Positions 46,603 to 54,756 of a stretch of DNA of 64,000 bases are shown piece after piece (the stretch's first letter is position 1; each line of letters opens with the position of its first letter). The position numbers and the translations under genes are program-made. The notes below the pieces were generated by a model. That model worked only from the letters and a program-made list of their open reading frames with translations. It was not told where the DNA came from and did not search any database. This DNA is from Roseateles oligotrophus (GTDB lineage: Bacteria; Pseudomonadota; Gammaproteobacteria; Burkholderiales; Burkholderiaceae_C), in the NCBI RefSeq assembly GCF_014204525.1, contig NZ_JACHLP010000001.1, positions 744,001 through 808,000 on the forward strand. The letters are read 5' to 3'.

Positions 46603-47349
46603 TCAGGCAGCATTGGCCTGGCTGACCGCCAGACGGTTCATATTGCCCATGGAGAGGCGGTGCATTTCCAGCAGGGCCAGCAAGCCGTTGCGATGCAGTT
46701 CGACGATCTTGGCGTCCGGCAGCTCGGCCAGCTTCTTCTCGTCCACGGCCAGGAAGCCGTCCACATCGATCTTCTCGCCATTGCCCAGCGTGGCTTCGAA
46801 GCGCATGTCTTGCAGCAGGTCCAGTTCGACCAGCGCCTGGCAGGCATTGCGGGTGCGCTCGGACTCCTGCTCGAAGCTTTCCAGGAAGTTCTTGGCATTG
46901 ACCAGGAACTCGGTCGGCTGGCCGTCGGCGGCGAAGAGCTGGGTGCCCTCGGTCACCGAGAAGCCGGCCCACTCGCTGTCGTAGCAGACGGCGACGGTGT
47001 CGCTGTCCTGCTCGATGCGAGCCATGGCGAAGGGGTAGCGGCGCAGATAGGCCGGCACGTAGTTGCCGGTCCACTTGCCGTCCTTGACGAACAGATTGCT
47101 GCCGGCGCGCAGGCCCAGCACGGCCAGCGGCGCGACGGCCTGCTTGGCGCCTTCGGCGGGGGGCTCGCCCACGCGCACGAAGACGATGGGGTATTCCTTG
47201 CAGGCTTCGGCGAATTCCACCACGGCCAGGAACAGGGAATTCAATCCCGCCACGCGTTCCACCGTGGACAGCTCGGTCTTCAGGCGCAGGTGCTTGTGGG
47301 CCTCACGGTCCAGGGGCACCAGATTGCCATACAGAGGGGGCGTACTCAT
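46603..47349 (-). CDS. SapC family protein
   Basis: The 248-residue protein starts YGNLVPLDREAHKHLRLK and contains NSLFLAVVEFAEACKEYPIVFVRVGE, LFVKDGKWTGNYVPAYLRRYPFAMAR and GTQLFAADGQPTEFL, the SapC pattern (named after a Campylobacter S-layer gene cluster). In other proteobacteria it often accompanies TonB receptors and tryptophan halogenase-like proteins. Here it is coupled by a four-base overlap to a CorC-type membrane protein. Molecular function unknown. Confidence 0.88.
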   Translation of the reverse strand: MSTPPLYGNLVPLDREAHKHLRLKTELSTVERVAGLNSLFLAVVEFAEACKEYPIVFVRVGEPPAEGAKQAVAPLAVLGLRAGSNLFVKDGKWTGNYVPAYLRRYPFAMARIEQDSDTVAVCYDSEWAGFSVTEGTQLFAADGQPTEFLVNAKNFLESFEQESERTRNACQALVELDLLQDMRFEATLGNGEKIDVDGFLAVDEKKLAELPDAKIVELHRNGLLALLEMHRLSMGNMNRLAVSQANAA

Positions 47350-48650
47350 AACTCTTCATCTCCATCAACAGCCAGTCGACTGACCAGCACTTTGTCCACA
47401 CGCTTGCCATCGAGGTCCACGACCTCAAATCTCCAAGCATTCCACTCCACCACATCGGCCGTGCGCGGCAAGCGCCCCAGCAGCAGCATGATCATGCCGG
47501 CCAGGGTGTTGTAGCGCCCACGGTCCTCCTCGGGCAGTTCCTTCAGGTCCAGGCGGTCCTTCAACTCGGGCACCGGGATCAGGCCGTCCAGCAGCCAGCT
47601 CCCATCCTCGCGTTGCACCGCCCAGGCATCGCCGTCGCTGGGCGCATTGAATTCGCCCGCGATCGCTTCCAGCACGTCGCGCACAGAGATCACACCCTGC
47701 ACCTCGCCGTATTCATCCACCACAAAAACCAGGGGCACGTCCGAGACGCGGAACTGCTCCAGCAACTCCATGCCCGACAAGGTCTCGGGCACGAAGACCG
47801 CGGCCTCCAGGTCCTCGGACAAGGACAGGGCCTGGCCGCTCAGCGCACGCTGCAGCAGCAACTGGGCCGAGACCACGCCCTGCACCTCGGCCAGGCTGCC
47901 ACGGCAGACCGGGTAGCGGCTATAGCCATGGGCTTTGAGCACGTCTAGCACCTGCTGGGGTGAGTCGTTCACATCCAGCCAGGCGATTTCGGCGCGCGGA
48001 ATCATCATCGAGCCGATCTCGCGCTCGTCCAGGCGGAACACATTGCGCACCATCTGGTGCTCATGGGCCTCGATCACGCCGGCCTCGCGGCCTTCGTCCA
48101 GGCTGGCGGCGATTTCCTCTTCCGTCACGCTGCGCGGCACACGGCCACCCAAGCCCATCAGGCCCAGCGTGGTCTCGGTGGCAAAGCTCAAGAGCTTGAC
48201 CAGCGGGCGCGCCGCCAGGGACAGAAACTCCATCGCCGGCGCCACCCGGCGGGCCACGGTCTCGGGGTAGATCTGGCCCAGACGCTTGGGCACCAGTTCG
48301 CCAAAGATGATGGTGACGACCGTGATGATGACGACCACCAGGGCCGTGGCCGTGATGTCCACCAGGCGGTCGCGCCAGCCAAAGGTCTCGCTCAGCCAAT
48401 GAGCCAGGGGGCCGGAGAAAGCGGCATCGCCCACAATGCCGTTCAGCACACCGATGGAGGTGATGCCGATCTGCACGGTGGACAGAAATTTGGTCGGATC
48501 GTCGTGCAGATCCATGGCTTTTTGAGCCCCGGACTCGCCGGCCTCGACCAGCACCTGCAGGCGCGCCTTGCGGCTGGCCGAGAGGGCCATCTCCGAGGCC
48601 GCAAAAAACGCATTGAGAAACAACAGGAAAATAAGTAACGCGGTATCCAT
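47346..48650 (-). CDS. HlyC/CorC (CNNM-CBS) family membrane protein
   Basis: The 434-residue protein has three or four membrane helices in an N-terminal CNNM domain. These include LLIFLLFLNAFFAASEMALSASRKARL, then VQIGITSIGVLNGIVGDAAF and IIFGELVPKRLGQIYPE. Two CBS domains (MMIPRAEIAWLDVNDSPQQVLDVL and VFVVDEYGEVQGVISVRDVLE) and a CorC/HlyC C-terminal domain follow. Relatives handle magnesium or sodium efflux and bind ATP-Mg through the CBS pair. It ends on the start codon of the SapC gene and diverges from apaH. Confidence 0.92.
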   Translation of the reverse strand: MDTALLIFLLFLNAFFAASEMALSASRKARLQVLVEAGESGAQKAMDLHDDPTKFLSTVQIGITSIGVLNGIVGDAAFSGPLAHWLSETFGWRDRLVDITATALVVVIITVVTIIFGELVPKRLGQIYPETVARRVAPAMEFLSLAARPLVKLLSFATETTLGLMGLGGRVPRSVTEEEIAASLDEGREAGVIEAHEHQMVRNVFRLDEREIGSMMIPRAEIAWLDVNDSPQQVLDVLKAHGYSRYPVCRGSLAEVQGVVSAQLLLQRALSGQALSLSEDLEAAVFVPETLSGMELLEQFRVSDVPLVFVVDEYGEVQGVISVRDVLEAIAGEFNAPSDGDAWAVQREDGSWLLDGLIPVPELKDRLDLKELPEEDRGRYNTLAGMIMLLLGRLPRTADVVEWNAWRFEVVDLDGKRVDKVLVSRLAVDGDEEL

Positions 48651-48758
48651 TGAGTGCGCCGCTGAATTGCGGTCTGAAGCTGCCAGCGCGCGCTTGACTG
48701 TGAAACAGCCGCGTAGCGTAGCAGAACCCTTTGAAACTTCCGACCGCACAATCCCGCA

Positions 48759-49586
48759 ATGAACTATCTTGTTGGCGACCTCCAAGGCTGTTGCGATGCG
48801 CTCGAGCGCATGCTGGCCACGCTGGACTTCTCACCCTCGCGCGACCGCCTCTACCTGCTGGGCGACCTGGTCAACCGCGGCCCGGCCTCCCTGCCCACCC
48901 TGCGCCGCCTGGTCCAGCTGGGCGATGCCGCCAGCTGCCTGCTGGGCAACCACGATCTGCACCTGCTGGCCGTGGCCGCAGGCGTGCGGCCCGCGCACCG
49001 CAGTGACACCTTGCAAGCCATTCTCGACGCGCCGGAGCGCGAAACCCTGCTGCTGTGGCTGCGCCAGCAGCGCCTGGCCTGCTTCGAGCAAGGCTGGTTG
49101 ATGCTGCATGCCGGCGTCGTGCCGCAATGGGATCTGCCCCAGACCCTGGCCCTGGCCGCCGAGGTCGAGACCCTGCTGCGCGGCCCCGATCTGCATGAAT
49201 TTTTGACCCAGATGTATGGCAACGAGCCCGACACCTGGTCCGACGATCTGCGTGGCCCGGAGCGCCTGCGCTTCGTCATCAACGCCCTCACCCGCCTGCG
49301 CTTTTGCACCGCCGAGGGCCGCATGGACTTCAAGACCAAGGACGGCGCCGCCGCCGCCCCGGCCGGCTTTACCCCCTGGTTCGACACCCCCGGCCGCCGC
49401 ACGGCCGGTGTCCCCATCGCCTTCGGCCATTGGTCCACCCTGGGCCTAATCACCCGCCCCGACCTGCTGGCCCTGGACACCGGCTGCGTCTGGGGCGGCC
49501 AGCTCAGCGCCGCCCGGGTGGAGGCCGGCCGCATGCTGGAGATCATCCAACTGCCTTGCGAGCAGGCTCAGCGGCCGGGAAGTTAG
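48759..49586 (+). CDS. apaH: Bis(5'-nucleosyl)-tetraphosphatase, symmetrical
   Basis: It hydrolyses Ap4A to two ADP, controlling alarmone level and NpnN caps on RNA. The 275-residue sequence has the metallophosphatase blocks YLVGDLQGCCDAL at residue 3, YLLGDLVNRGPASL near 32, LLGNHDLHLLAVAAG near 62 and LMLHAGVVPQWD near 112. FGHWSTLG, near 225, is the end motif. It is complete. The gene precedes tRNA-Ser, whose promoter (TACAAT at 49603) lies just after its stop codon. Confidence 0.95.
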   Translation: MNYLVGDLQGCCDALERMLATLDFSPSRDRLYLLGDLVNRGPASLPTLRRLVQLGDAASCLLGNHDLHLLAVAAGVRPAHRSDTLQAILDAPERETLLLWLRQQRLACFEQGWLMLHAGVVPQWDLPQTLALAAEVETLLRGPDLHEFLTQMYGNEPDTWSDDLRGPERLRFVINALTRLRFCTAEGRMDFKTKDGAAAAPAGFTPWFDTPGRRTAGVPIAFGHWSTLGLITRPDLLALDTGCVWGGQLSAARVEAGRMLEIIQLPCEQAQRPGS

Positions 49587-49647
49587 GGCATAGATTCACG
49601 GCTACAATGCCGCTCTTCTGTCGCGCTGCGGCGCCGCAAAAAGAATC

Positions 49648-49684
49648 AGGAAGCTTGGCCGAGCGGTTTAAGGCACCGGTCTTG
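49648..49684 (+). repeat. Partial duplicate of the 5' half of tRNA-Ser
   Basis: These 37 bases are identical to 49783-49819, the 5' half of the intact tRNA gene 135 bases downstream. Identity stops within the anticodon loop (CTTG). What follows (CTCAATCG) cannot pair with CCGGT, so this copy cannot make a tRNA. It lies in the likely tRNA-Ser precursor transcript. Confidence 0.85.
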
Positions 49685-49783
49685 CTCAATCGAAGCGGTA
49701 GCGGAGATTGCGCCGAAGCTCATATCGCGCAGCGATGTGAGTGAAGGCAAAACCGGCGTCGTAGCCGGACAGTGAAAGTTGAA

Positions 49784-49873
49784 GGAAGCTTGGCCGAGCG
49801 GTTTAAGGCACCGGTCTTGAAAACCGGCGAGGGTTTATCCCCTCCGTGAGTTCGAATCTCACAGCTTCCGCCA
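49784..49873 (+). tRNA. tRNA-Ser (anticodon TGA)
   Basis: The class II tRNA of 87 bases has an encoded CCA. The acceptor GGAAGCT/AGCTTCC, anticodon arm CCGGT-CTTGAAA-ACCGG, variable arm and T-arm GTGAG-TTCGAAT-CTCAC all fold. Its last 13 bases, including CCA, are the prophage attachment core. Its own terminator was displaced to 56672-56708, beyond the prophage. Confidence 0.97.
49850..49873 (+). repeat. attL: left attachment site of the inovirus prophage (tRNA-Ser 3' end)
   Basis: The 24-base segment matches 56644-56667 at 22 positions; the last 13 bases (ACAGCTTCCGCCA) are identical. The two mismatches fall in the T-stem. The left copy keeps a pairing T-stem while the right copy does not, so the crossover must lie within the 13 identical bases: otherwise the original host tRNA would have been broken. 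Confidence 0.88.
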
Positions 49874-50122
49874 CCTAGTAGAGGCCATCAAAAGCGTGTC
49901 TCGCGCCTTTGATGGCTTTTCGTTTTCTAGGGCTGCGATTGCGGTCCAGTAGATGACGTCCTCGCCCAGCTCACGGGCCAACATCCCCGCTACCACTGGG
50001 CTTAACCGGCCTCGCATCCTTGCGTTGCCCAGTGTCGTTGCGCTGAAACCAAGTGCCTTGGACATCTCTCTTTGCGACGCAAAGTGAGCCGCGGCCCTGT
50101 CCAGAAGCTGCATCGTTTTCAT
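49859..50122 (-). CDS. DUF3693-like phage repressor candidate ending inside attL
   Basis: The 87-residue protein begins MKTMQLLDRAAAHFASQREMSKALGFSATTLGNARMRGRLSP. This reads as a helix-turn-helix of the DUF3693/Cro-like type found in filamentous phages of Xanthomonas and relatives. It is the only leftward gene of the prophage and diverges from the structural operon, the place of an immunity repressor. Its last residues (TRWRKL) and stop lie in the attL core, that is, in tRNA-Ser sequence. In the excised circle the frame would run on for 24 residues (56655 down to 56581). A second Met is at codon 4. Confidence 0.8.
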   Translation of the reverse strand: MKTMQLLDRAAAHFASQREMSKALGFSATTLGNARMRGRLSPVVAGMLARELGEDVIYWTAIAALENEKPSKARDTLLMASTRWRKL

Positions 50123-50428
50123 TGTTTCGACTCCTACGTTTACTGATTACACGGTGACATCGTATCGTCAGCATTGACGACATGGCGAGATCGAAAGATA
50201 CTGGCGCCGATCTCTTCAAGGGATCACCCGACAACCGGTTGGCGCCATCTAGCAGTGGCTCGGTCTCCGCAGGCGAAAGCCTGGGCCTAGCGGCCTCATG
50301 GACCTGGCGAGGTAAGTACGCAAACCGGGGTTCATCGTCGCTCGCGTCCTTCCAGATGGCTCCGGCCTGGCGGTCTCGATACGGGGCGGCGATTCAATCG
50401 CCCTCAGTGGGTTCTTCAGGAGTTATCC
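50123..50428. other. Prophage divergent control region (306 bases)
   Basis: It lies between the leftward repressor gene and the rightward structural operon. It holds the dyad at 50165-50180 and must contain both promoters. A 93-codon frame from 50182 overlaps the next gene in another phase and has no family likeness, so I treat the rest as non-coding. Confidence 0.55.
50165..50180. promoter_or_regulatory. Candidate operator of the prophage repressor
   Basis: TCGTCA-GCAT-TGACGA is a perfect 6-4-6 dyad, 43 bases upstream of the repressor start in the divergent control region. Confidence 0.55.
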
Positions 50429-50710
50429 ATGCAATCGATCATCCAAATTCTCAAGGTCAATGACCTCAAGTCCGGCATATCCAAAAAGACGGGCAACCCG
50501 TACGAGATGCAAGACGCCGAAGCCTTGCTGCTCAACGATGACGGCTCCATCGGCTGTGTCGGTGTTCTGCAGGTTCCTAAGGCGTTGCGCGAGGTCGTGA
50601 AGCCTGGCACGTTCACTGCGACTTTCGCCCTCCACGCCGACTTCACCAGCCGCCGCATAACGTCAATCCTGACCGGCCTGGTTCCTGTGCCTGGTCGCGC
50701 TGCTAAGTGA
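50429..50710 (+). CDS. Inovirus ssDNA-binding protein (gene V-like)
   Basis: The 93-residue protein reads MQSIIQILKVNDLKSGISKKTGNPYEMQDAEALLLNDDGSIGCVGVLQVPKALREVVKPGTFTATFAL. This is the helix-destabilising/ssDNA-binding OB-fold type of filamentous phages (G5P/Phage_DNA_bind-like). It coats the viral single strand, stopping second-strand synthesis and handing DNA to the assembly complex. AGGAG lies eight bases before the ATG. It is first in the structural operon. Confidence 0.85.
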   Translation: MQSIIQILKVNDLKSGISKKTGNPYEMQDAEALLLNDDGSIGCVGVLQVPKALREVVKPGTFTATFALHADFTSRRITSILTGLVPVPGRAAK

Positions 50711-50716
50711 GTCGTT

Positions 50717-50887
50717 ATGCCGTCGGAATCTGTTGCCATTGACGCTATCGCTGCGGCACTCCGGGCGCTTCAGTTTGCTGTGACCGCGTCGATTGCGGCC
50801 GGCCATGGGCTGGTGCTGCGTGGCGAGCTGCTTGAGGCAGTAGATCGCACCCAATTGGCTCTTGACCTGGCAGAGGGCCGCGCCTGA
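50717..50887 (+). CDS. Small inovirus protein of unknown function
   Basis: The 56-residue protein starts at ATG 50717, six bases after the ssDNA-binding protein stop. It reads as one amphipathic, Ala-rich helical unit (AIDAIAAALRALQFAVTASI, then LLEAVDRTQLALDLAEGRA). Proteins in this slot of inoviruses are small and diverse. There is no signal peptide. Function unknown; it is probably real because it fills the gap between two phage genes in the same direction and phase-appropriate spacing. Confidence 0.6.
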   Translation: MPSESVAIDAIAAALRALQFAVTASIAAGHGLVLRGELLEAVDRTQLALDLAEGRA

Positions 50888-50953
50888 TTTCCTGGCTTGG
50901 TTGGGCGTGGTGCACCCGCTGGGCTTTTTCAACTCGCACCGTGGGAGTTTTTA

Positions 50954-51151
50954 ATGCTGAAGTTTGTTCAAAAGGCCGCTGTGGCCGTCGCCGGCCTGAC
51001 TGGCTCTGCCCTGGCCCTGGCCGATAGTTCGGCCGCTACTGCTGCCATTGCCACGGCTCAAACCGATGCGCTGGCCGTCGCCGGTGCCCTGGTCGCCATG
51101 GGCGTGGCCGTGTGGGGCGGCATGTTCCTGTATCGCAAGTTCTTCAAGTGA
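50954..51151 (+). CDS. Major coat protein (pVIII-like)
   Basis: The 65-residue precursor has a basic start, a signal peptide (MLKFVQKAAVAVAGLTGSAL) and cleavage after ALALA. The mature protein of about 42 residues has an amphipathic part (DSSAATAAIATAQTDALAVA), a membrane helix (GALVAMGVAVWGGMFLY) and a basic DNA-facing tail (RKFFK). This is exactly the filamentous phage major coat design. The ATG at 50954 has GGGAG seven bases upstream; the frame's earlier start is unsupported. Confidence 0.95.
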   Translation: MLKFVQKAAVAVAGLTGSALALADSSAATAAIATAQTDALAVAGALVAMGVAVWGGMFLYRKFFK

Positions 51152-51163
51152 TCGGGGCCCGGT

Positions 51164-51488
51164 GATGGACGGCCTTGCATTCGGCGGGACTTGCTACCGC
51201 TCAACTGCGGAGTTAGCGGCGACTGCCTGCGCCTCCATCACCGGCGTAACGTCTGGGGGAGTGGTCAGCTGCTCAGCCCCGGCCGTTACGGGTCGCGTCC
51301 TGTCGTACACCTTGCGTGTTGATGGCGCGTCTACATCGACGCGGCCCGTAACTGTCGAGCTTCAACCCTGTGAGCCTATGGATTGGCAGTATTGGGAGCC
51401 GGTCATTGCTGCTTGGTTCCTGGCTGGTGTCTGCATCCTTTGCGCCCGCATGGTCTACACCAAGGTTTTCAATCGTGAAACAGCATGA
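51164..51488 (+). CDS. Probable minor coat protein with C-terminal membrane helix
   Basis: The protein is about 107 residues from ATG 51164. It has an exposed N-part with five Cys (including GTCYRSTAELAATACAS and VSCSAPAV), a short WQYWEPVIAAW segment, and a C-terminal membrane helix (AAWFLAGVCILCARMVYT). The position between the major coat and the adhesin matches pVII/pIX-type or pIII-associated small genes of Ralstonia and Neisseria filamentous phages. No specific family was recognised. The adhesin start codon lies 14 bases inside its 3' end. Confidence 0.65.
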
Positions 51489-52929
51489 GCGCCTCAACAA
51501 TTATTCTGGTCGTATTGGTCGTGGGCTTGCTCTGGTTTGCCTTGCAGGGTTGGGATTGAGCGCCCAGGCTGCGCGTGTGACGATGTCCCAATTCCCTCCA
51601 AATCCTGGCGTCTTGCCGGGCGGCGGCTGGATATTTACGCCGGGGACCACGTTCGCAAATCCGCCGCCGCCTCGGGCCTGGGTTAACGGCGTGTACGGGT
51701 CTGTACCCCAGTTTGTCCGCAGTGACGTTGTCAGTGTTGCGGGCCGCGCCGGTGCTCTGGCTGTTACGGCCAAGGGTGCTATTAGTCTTGCCGATGGCGT
51801 TGCGGCTGTTGGGCGGTGCCTTGCTATGTCGACTCCCGTTTGTATGGCGGCCGGGGCTATGGCTGCTGTCGCGTATTCGCATTACAGGATGCGGCCCGAT
51901 GGCAAGGGTGGCATTGAGTTTGATGAGGGTATGCCGGAAGCTGAGGGCTTTCTGTGGTGCGTCGACGGCAAGGATCGCGGCTGTGGGCGTAGTCCTGAGG
52001 AGGTCGCTACCGGCCGGACGGCTGAGGTTTTGCAGGGTATGCAAGGTGTTTCCATCGGGTCCAGTACTTGTGTTATCACTGGTGATTCGGCCGTCTGTAA
52101 GACGTCATACTCGCAGACCCTCAAGGATGAATATCCGCCGTTTCAGACGCGTACATACAAGTATTCGAACGGCGTTAACCTGAAGCAAAAGCCGGGGAAG
52201 TACTGCCCGCCTGTCATCGATTTTGGGAACCCTGCTTATTCAAATCTGGCTCCAGTTCCTGGGGTTGACGGCAAGTGCCCGACTGGTCGCTATGGCGCGG
52301 GTTTAACTCCTGAAGAGGCGGCGGCCAAGGTTATGGCTAACCCGCCGACATTGCCGAACACAGGGTGGGGTCAGGCCGTTTCCGATGCCATTGATGTTGG
52401 TGGGCAGTCGGCACCTGCTGAGTTGACAGTTACGGGTCCGGCGTCTCAGACTGGGAGTCCTGTTACCACTACCACTACGTCGCCGACTGGTACCAAGACA
52501 GAAACTGTTACACCGCAGTATGACTACACGTATAACGACAATCGTGTTACGTATAACGAAACTACGGTGACCGTGACGAACAACAACGGCGATACCACAA
52601 CGACGACGACAACTGGAAAGCCGCCGTCCGGTACGCAAGACCCGAAAGACCCGTGCACGGCAAACCCCGAGCGCATCGGCTGTCAACAGCTTGGTGCGGC
52701 GCCTGATGACAAGGTCCCCAAGCTGAGCAAGACCCTGCAATTCAGCGCTGAGTCTGTCGGCCTCCCTGGCGGTTGCCCTCCTGATGTTTCCATTTCTATC
52801 AACGGTCGCTCGCAGGTCGTCAGCTATGCGCCGACTTGCGCCGCAGCTCAGCAAGCTGCGCCGTGGGTTCGGGCTGGTGGTGCTGTCGCGGCGCTGCTTT
52901 TGGTTCTCGCTGCTCTGAGGGAGTTGTGA
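51475..52929 (+). CDS. Phage adsorption protein, pIII/TspB-like
   Basis: GTG at 51475 gives a 484-residue protein with an immediate signal peptide (RIGRGLALVCLAGLGLSAQA). After two Cys-containing domains comes a Thr/Asn/Gly-rich low-complexity linker (TTTTTSPTGTKTETV and TTTVTVTNNNGDTTTTTTT, about residues 335-390). A Cys-rich end domain with VSISINGRSQVVSYAPTCAAAQ follows, then a C-terminal membrane anchor (GGAVAALLLVLAAL). This is the layout of pIII and of the TspB proteins of Neisseria filamentous phage. It would bind the host pilus and Tol. Overlaps the previous gene by 14 bases. Confidence 0.85.
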   Translation: MKQHERLNNYSGRIGRGLALVCLAGLGLSAQAARVTMSQFPPNPGVLPGGGWIFTPGTTFANPPPPRAWVNGVYGSVPQFVRSDVVSVAGRAGALAVTAKGAISLADGVAAVGRCLAMSTPVCMAAGAMAAVAYSHYRMRPDGKGGIEFDEGMPEAEGFLWCVDGKDRGCGRSPEEVATGRTAEVLQGMQGVSIGSSTCVITGDSAVCKTSYSQTLKDEYPPFQTRTYKYSNGVNLKQKPGKYCPPVIDFGNPAYSNLAPVPGVDGKCPTGRYGAGLTPEEAAAKVMANPPTLPNTGWGQAVSDAIDVGGQSAPAELTVTGPASQTGSPVTTTTTSPTGTKTETVTPQYDYTYNDNRVTYNETTVTVTNNNGDTTTTTTTGKPPSGTQDPKDPCTANPERIGCQQLGAAPDDKVPKLSKTLQFSAESVGLPGGCPPDVSISINGRSQVVSYAPTCAAAQQAAPWVRAGGAVAALLLVLAALREL

Positions 52930-53216
52930 TGGGTTCGGGCATCCTGGCGGCAATTGCGGGGCTCGCCACTCCTATCCTGGCGCGAATCCTGATGGCTATT
53001 GGCTTCAGCGTGGTGACGTTTGCAGGTGCGTCGGCGGTGGTCACCCAGTTGCGCCAGCTCATCATTACTAACCTCGGCGGTGCCGCTGGAGCGGGTCTGC
53101 AGATCGCCGGTCTTGCGGGCGTCTGGGATGCCCTCGGGATGGTGTTCGGGGCTGTGTCGTTCACGGTCACGCTCTGGGGCCTTACTAAGTCCGTGCGGCT
53201 TGTTTCTGGCGGTTAA
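52929..53216 (+). CDS. DUF2523 minor coat protein (pVI-like)
   Basis: The 95-residue hydrophobic protein has three membrane segments (ILAAIAGLATPILARILMAIGFSVVTF and around residues 45-62 and 68-82). Members of DUF2523 occupy the pVI position between pIII and Zot in filamentous phages, and cap the virion end together with pIII. The ATG shares its A with the TGA stop of the adhesin gene (TGATG), showing coupling. Confidence 0.85.
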   Translation: MGSGILAAIAGLATPILARILMAIGFSVVTFAGASAVVTQLRQLIITNLGGAAGAGLQIAGLAGVWDALGMVFGAVSFTVTLWGLTKSVRLVSGG

Positions 53217-53219
53217 TCC

Positions 53220-54506
53220 ATGGGTGTTCATCACCTAATCACCGGCCTGAATGGCGCCGGTAAAACGCTCTACACGGTTGCAACAAAGCTACTGCCGCTC
53301 TCCAAGTCAACGATCAACTGCCAGGGCGCGGACATCCCTCGGCGACTCGTTGTCGGCGGTATTCCTGACCTGCTCATCCCTCATGAGTTGATGGAAATCC
53401 CGGAACTTGACCCGGAAATTTTTGTCGATGAGTGGGCTTCTGTCATACGTGAGCGGGGTCAGCCTGCGGTCCGCTTTGTGCGCCGGGCCATCGTCAACGA
53501 AAAGACCGGGGCCATGGGCTATGTGGCTTGCGATGAGGACGCTCAAGGTGCCGAGCCTATCGTCTGGTCTGCGCTCAACTGGTGGGCGTGGTGCCAGCCC
53601 GGTGATGTGCTTGTCATCGATGAGGCGCAGCGCCTTTTCAGGCCGATGGCGTCTGGCCGGAAGGTGCCTAAGTTCGTGGCTCGCTTGGAGACCGCGCGGC
53701 ATTACGGCGTCGAGTTCATCTACTTGACGCAACACCCGCAGCTCCTGCATACCAACCTGCGAAACCTTGTCGGCCCGCATGAGGACGTGCGGCGGGTCTT
53801 TGGTTCCAGCCGGGTGATGGTCTACCTCTGGGATAAGTGCTCGAATCCTGACCGGATCGCCAAGGCTACGGGCCGCATGTGGCGGCACGATAAGAAGGCC
53901 TTCGGGCTCTACAAATCCAGCGAGCTGCATACCAAGTTTGCGCAGCGCCTGCCATTCGCGGTTTGGGGATTGCTCGGCGGTCTGGTGTTACTGGGCGTTA
54001 TGGGTTGGACGCTCAAGGGCCGTCTGACTGATCGCTTCAGCTCGTCCGCTGCGGCCTCTGGCCCTCATGCTGCGGCGTCGTCGCCGGTCGGCACGGTGCC
54101 TGCTCCTGAGCCTCCATCGGCTCAGCCTGGTGTGGCTACTGCGGTCGCTGGTTCTGGGCGTTTTCCCGTCTATGACGCTGAGCCTTTCAAGCTCGGGCGT
54201 GAGCCCTACGCGGGGCGTGCTCTTCAGATTGAGGGTGGCTACAGCGCCGGCAACTTTACTTATGCGTTGTTCGGGGTCCTGGTCGATGGCCAGCGCGTGG
54301 CTACGGTGACCCTGGCCCAGCTCGTGCGCGCCGGTTATGAATACACCGAGATAGGGCCCTGTGCTGGTCTGTTGCGCTTCGGCCAGGTCGAGCGTGTTCT
54401 TGCGTGTGGGAAGCGCCAGGTCGTGCCTGACGCTCAGTCGTCGCCGGCCGCGCCCGCTGCTCCCGCAGGACCTGCGCCTGTGGCAACTGGTGGGGCGTCG
54501 GCGTGA
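53220..54506 (+). CDS. zot: Zot-domain assembly ATPase (pI-like)
   Basis: The 428-residue inner-membrane ATPase drives extrusion of the filament. It has Walker A (ITGLNGAGKTLYT) at residue 6, Walker B-like hydrophobic strand with DVLVIDEAQRLFRP near 124, and HYGVEFIYLTQHPQLLHTNLRNL near 165. One membrane helix (AVWGLLGGLVLLGVMGW) lies near 243-260, followed by a periplasmic part with a Pro/Ala/Ser-rich linker. It is named after the Vibrio zonula occludens toxin, but in a phage context the assembly role is the safe reading. It begins four bases after the DUF2523 gene. Confidence 0.95.
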   Translation: MGVHHLITGLNGAGKTLYTVATKLLPLSKSTINCQGADIPRRLVVGGIPDLLIPHELMEIPELDPEIFVDEWASVIRERGQPAVRFVRRAIVNEKTGAMGYVACDEDAQGAEPIVWSALNWWAWCQPGDVLVIDEAQRLFRPMASGRKVPKFVARLETARHYGVEFIYLTQHPQLLHTNLRNLVGPHEDVRRVFGSSRVMVYLWDKCSNPDRIAKATGRMWRHDKKAFGLYKSSELHTKFAQRLPFAVWGLLGGLVLLGVMGWTLKGRLTDRFSSSAAASGPHAAASSPVGTVPAPEPPSAQPGVATAVAGSGRFPVYDAEPFKLGREPYAGRALQIEGGYSAGNFTYALFGVLVDGQRVATVTLAQLVRAGYEYTEIGPCAGLLRFGQVERVLACGKRQVVPDAQSSPAAPAAPAGPAPVATGGASA

Positions 54507-54756
54507 CCGCTGCGCTCGCCCTTTATCAAGACCCTGCGGCCGCCGCCTGGGGTGCTGGTTGTTTCTTGGGGGCCGGACGCCCGGCCCGACAGAGCGAAGC
54601 GACAGAGGGGAACCCCCAAGCTGGCCGATCGTGGCGCGGCCGTAGGCCGGACCTGGCGGCGGTCGAGTCGCAGCGGGCGGCGCTTGCGACGCACGGGGCG
54701 GCGCGAAGCGCCGCTAGATTTATTCCTAGGACACTTCAGAACATACGGGGGCATGC
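54507..54756. other. Prophage intergenic region with hairpins, possible replication origin
   Basis: This 250-base stretch after zot has no convincing gene. It contains GC-rich dyads such as GGCCG-TA-GGCC and CGGCGC-GAA-GCGCCG (54707-54721), and GGGG/CCCC pairing around 54610-54622. Filamentous phages keep their plus- and minus-strand origins in such hairpin-rich gaps. The assignment is inference. Confidence 0.4.

Noticed and set aside
49648..49740. A second tRNA-Ser gene (anticodon GCT)
   Set aside because: After the anticodon loop the sequence cannot form the anticodon stem, T-arm or acceptor stem.
50182..50463. A 93-codon frame at the start of the prophage
   Set aside because: It overlaps the ssDNA-binding protein gene in another phase, lacks a ribosome site and has random-like composition.
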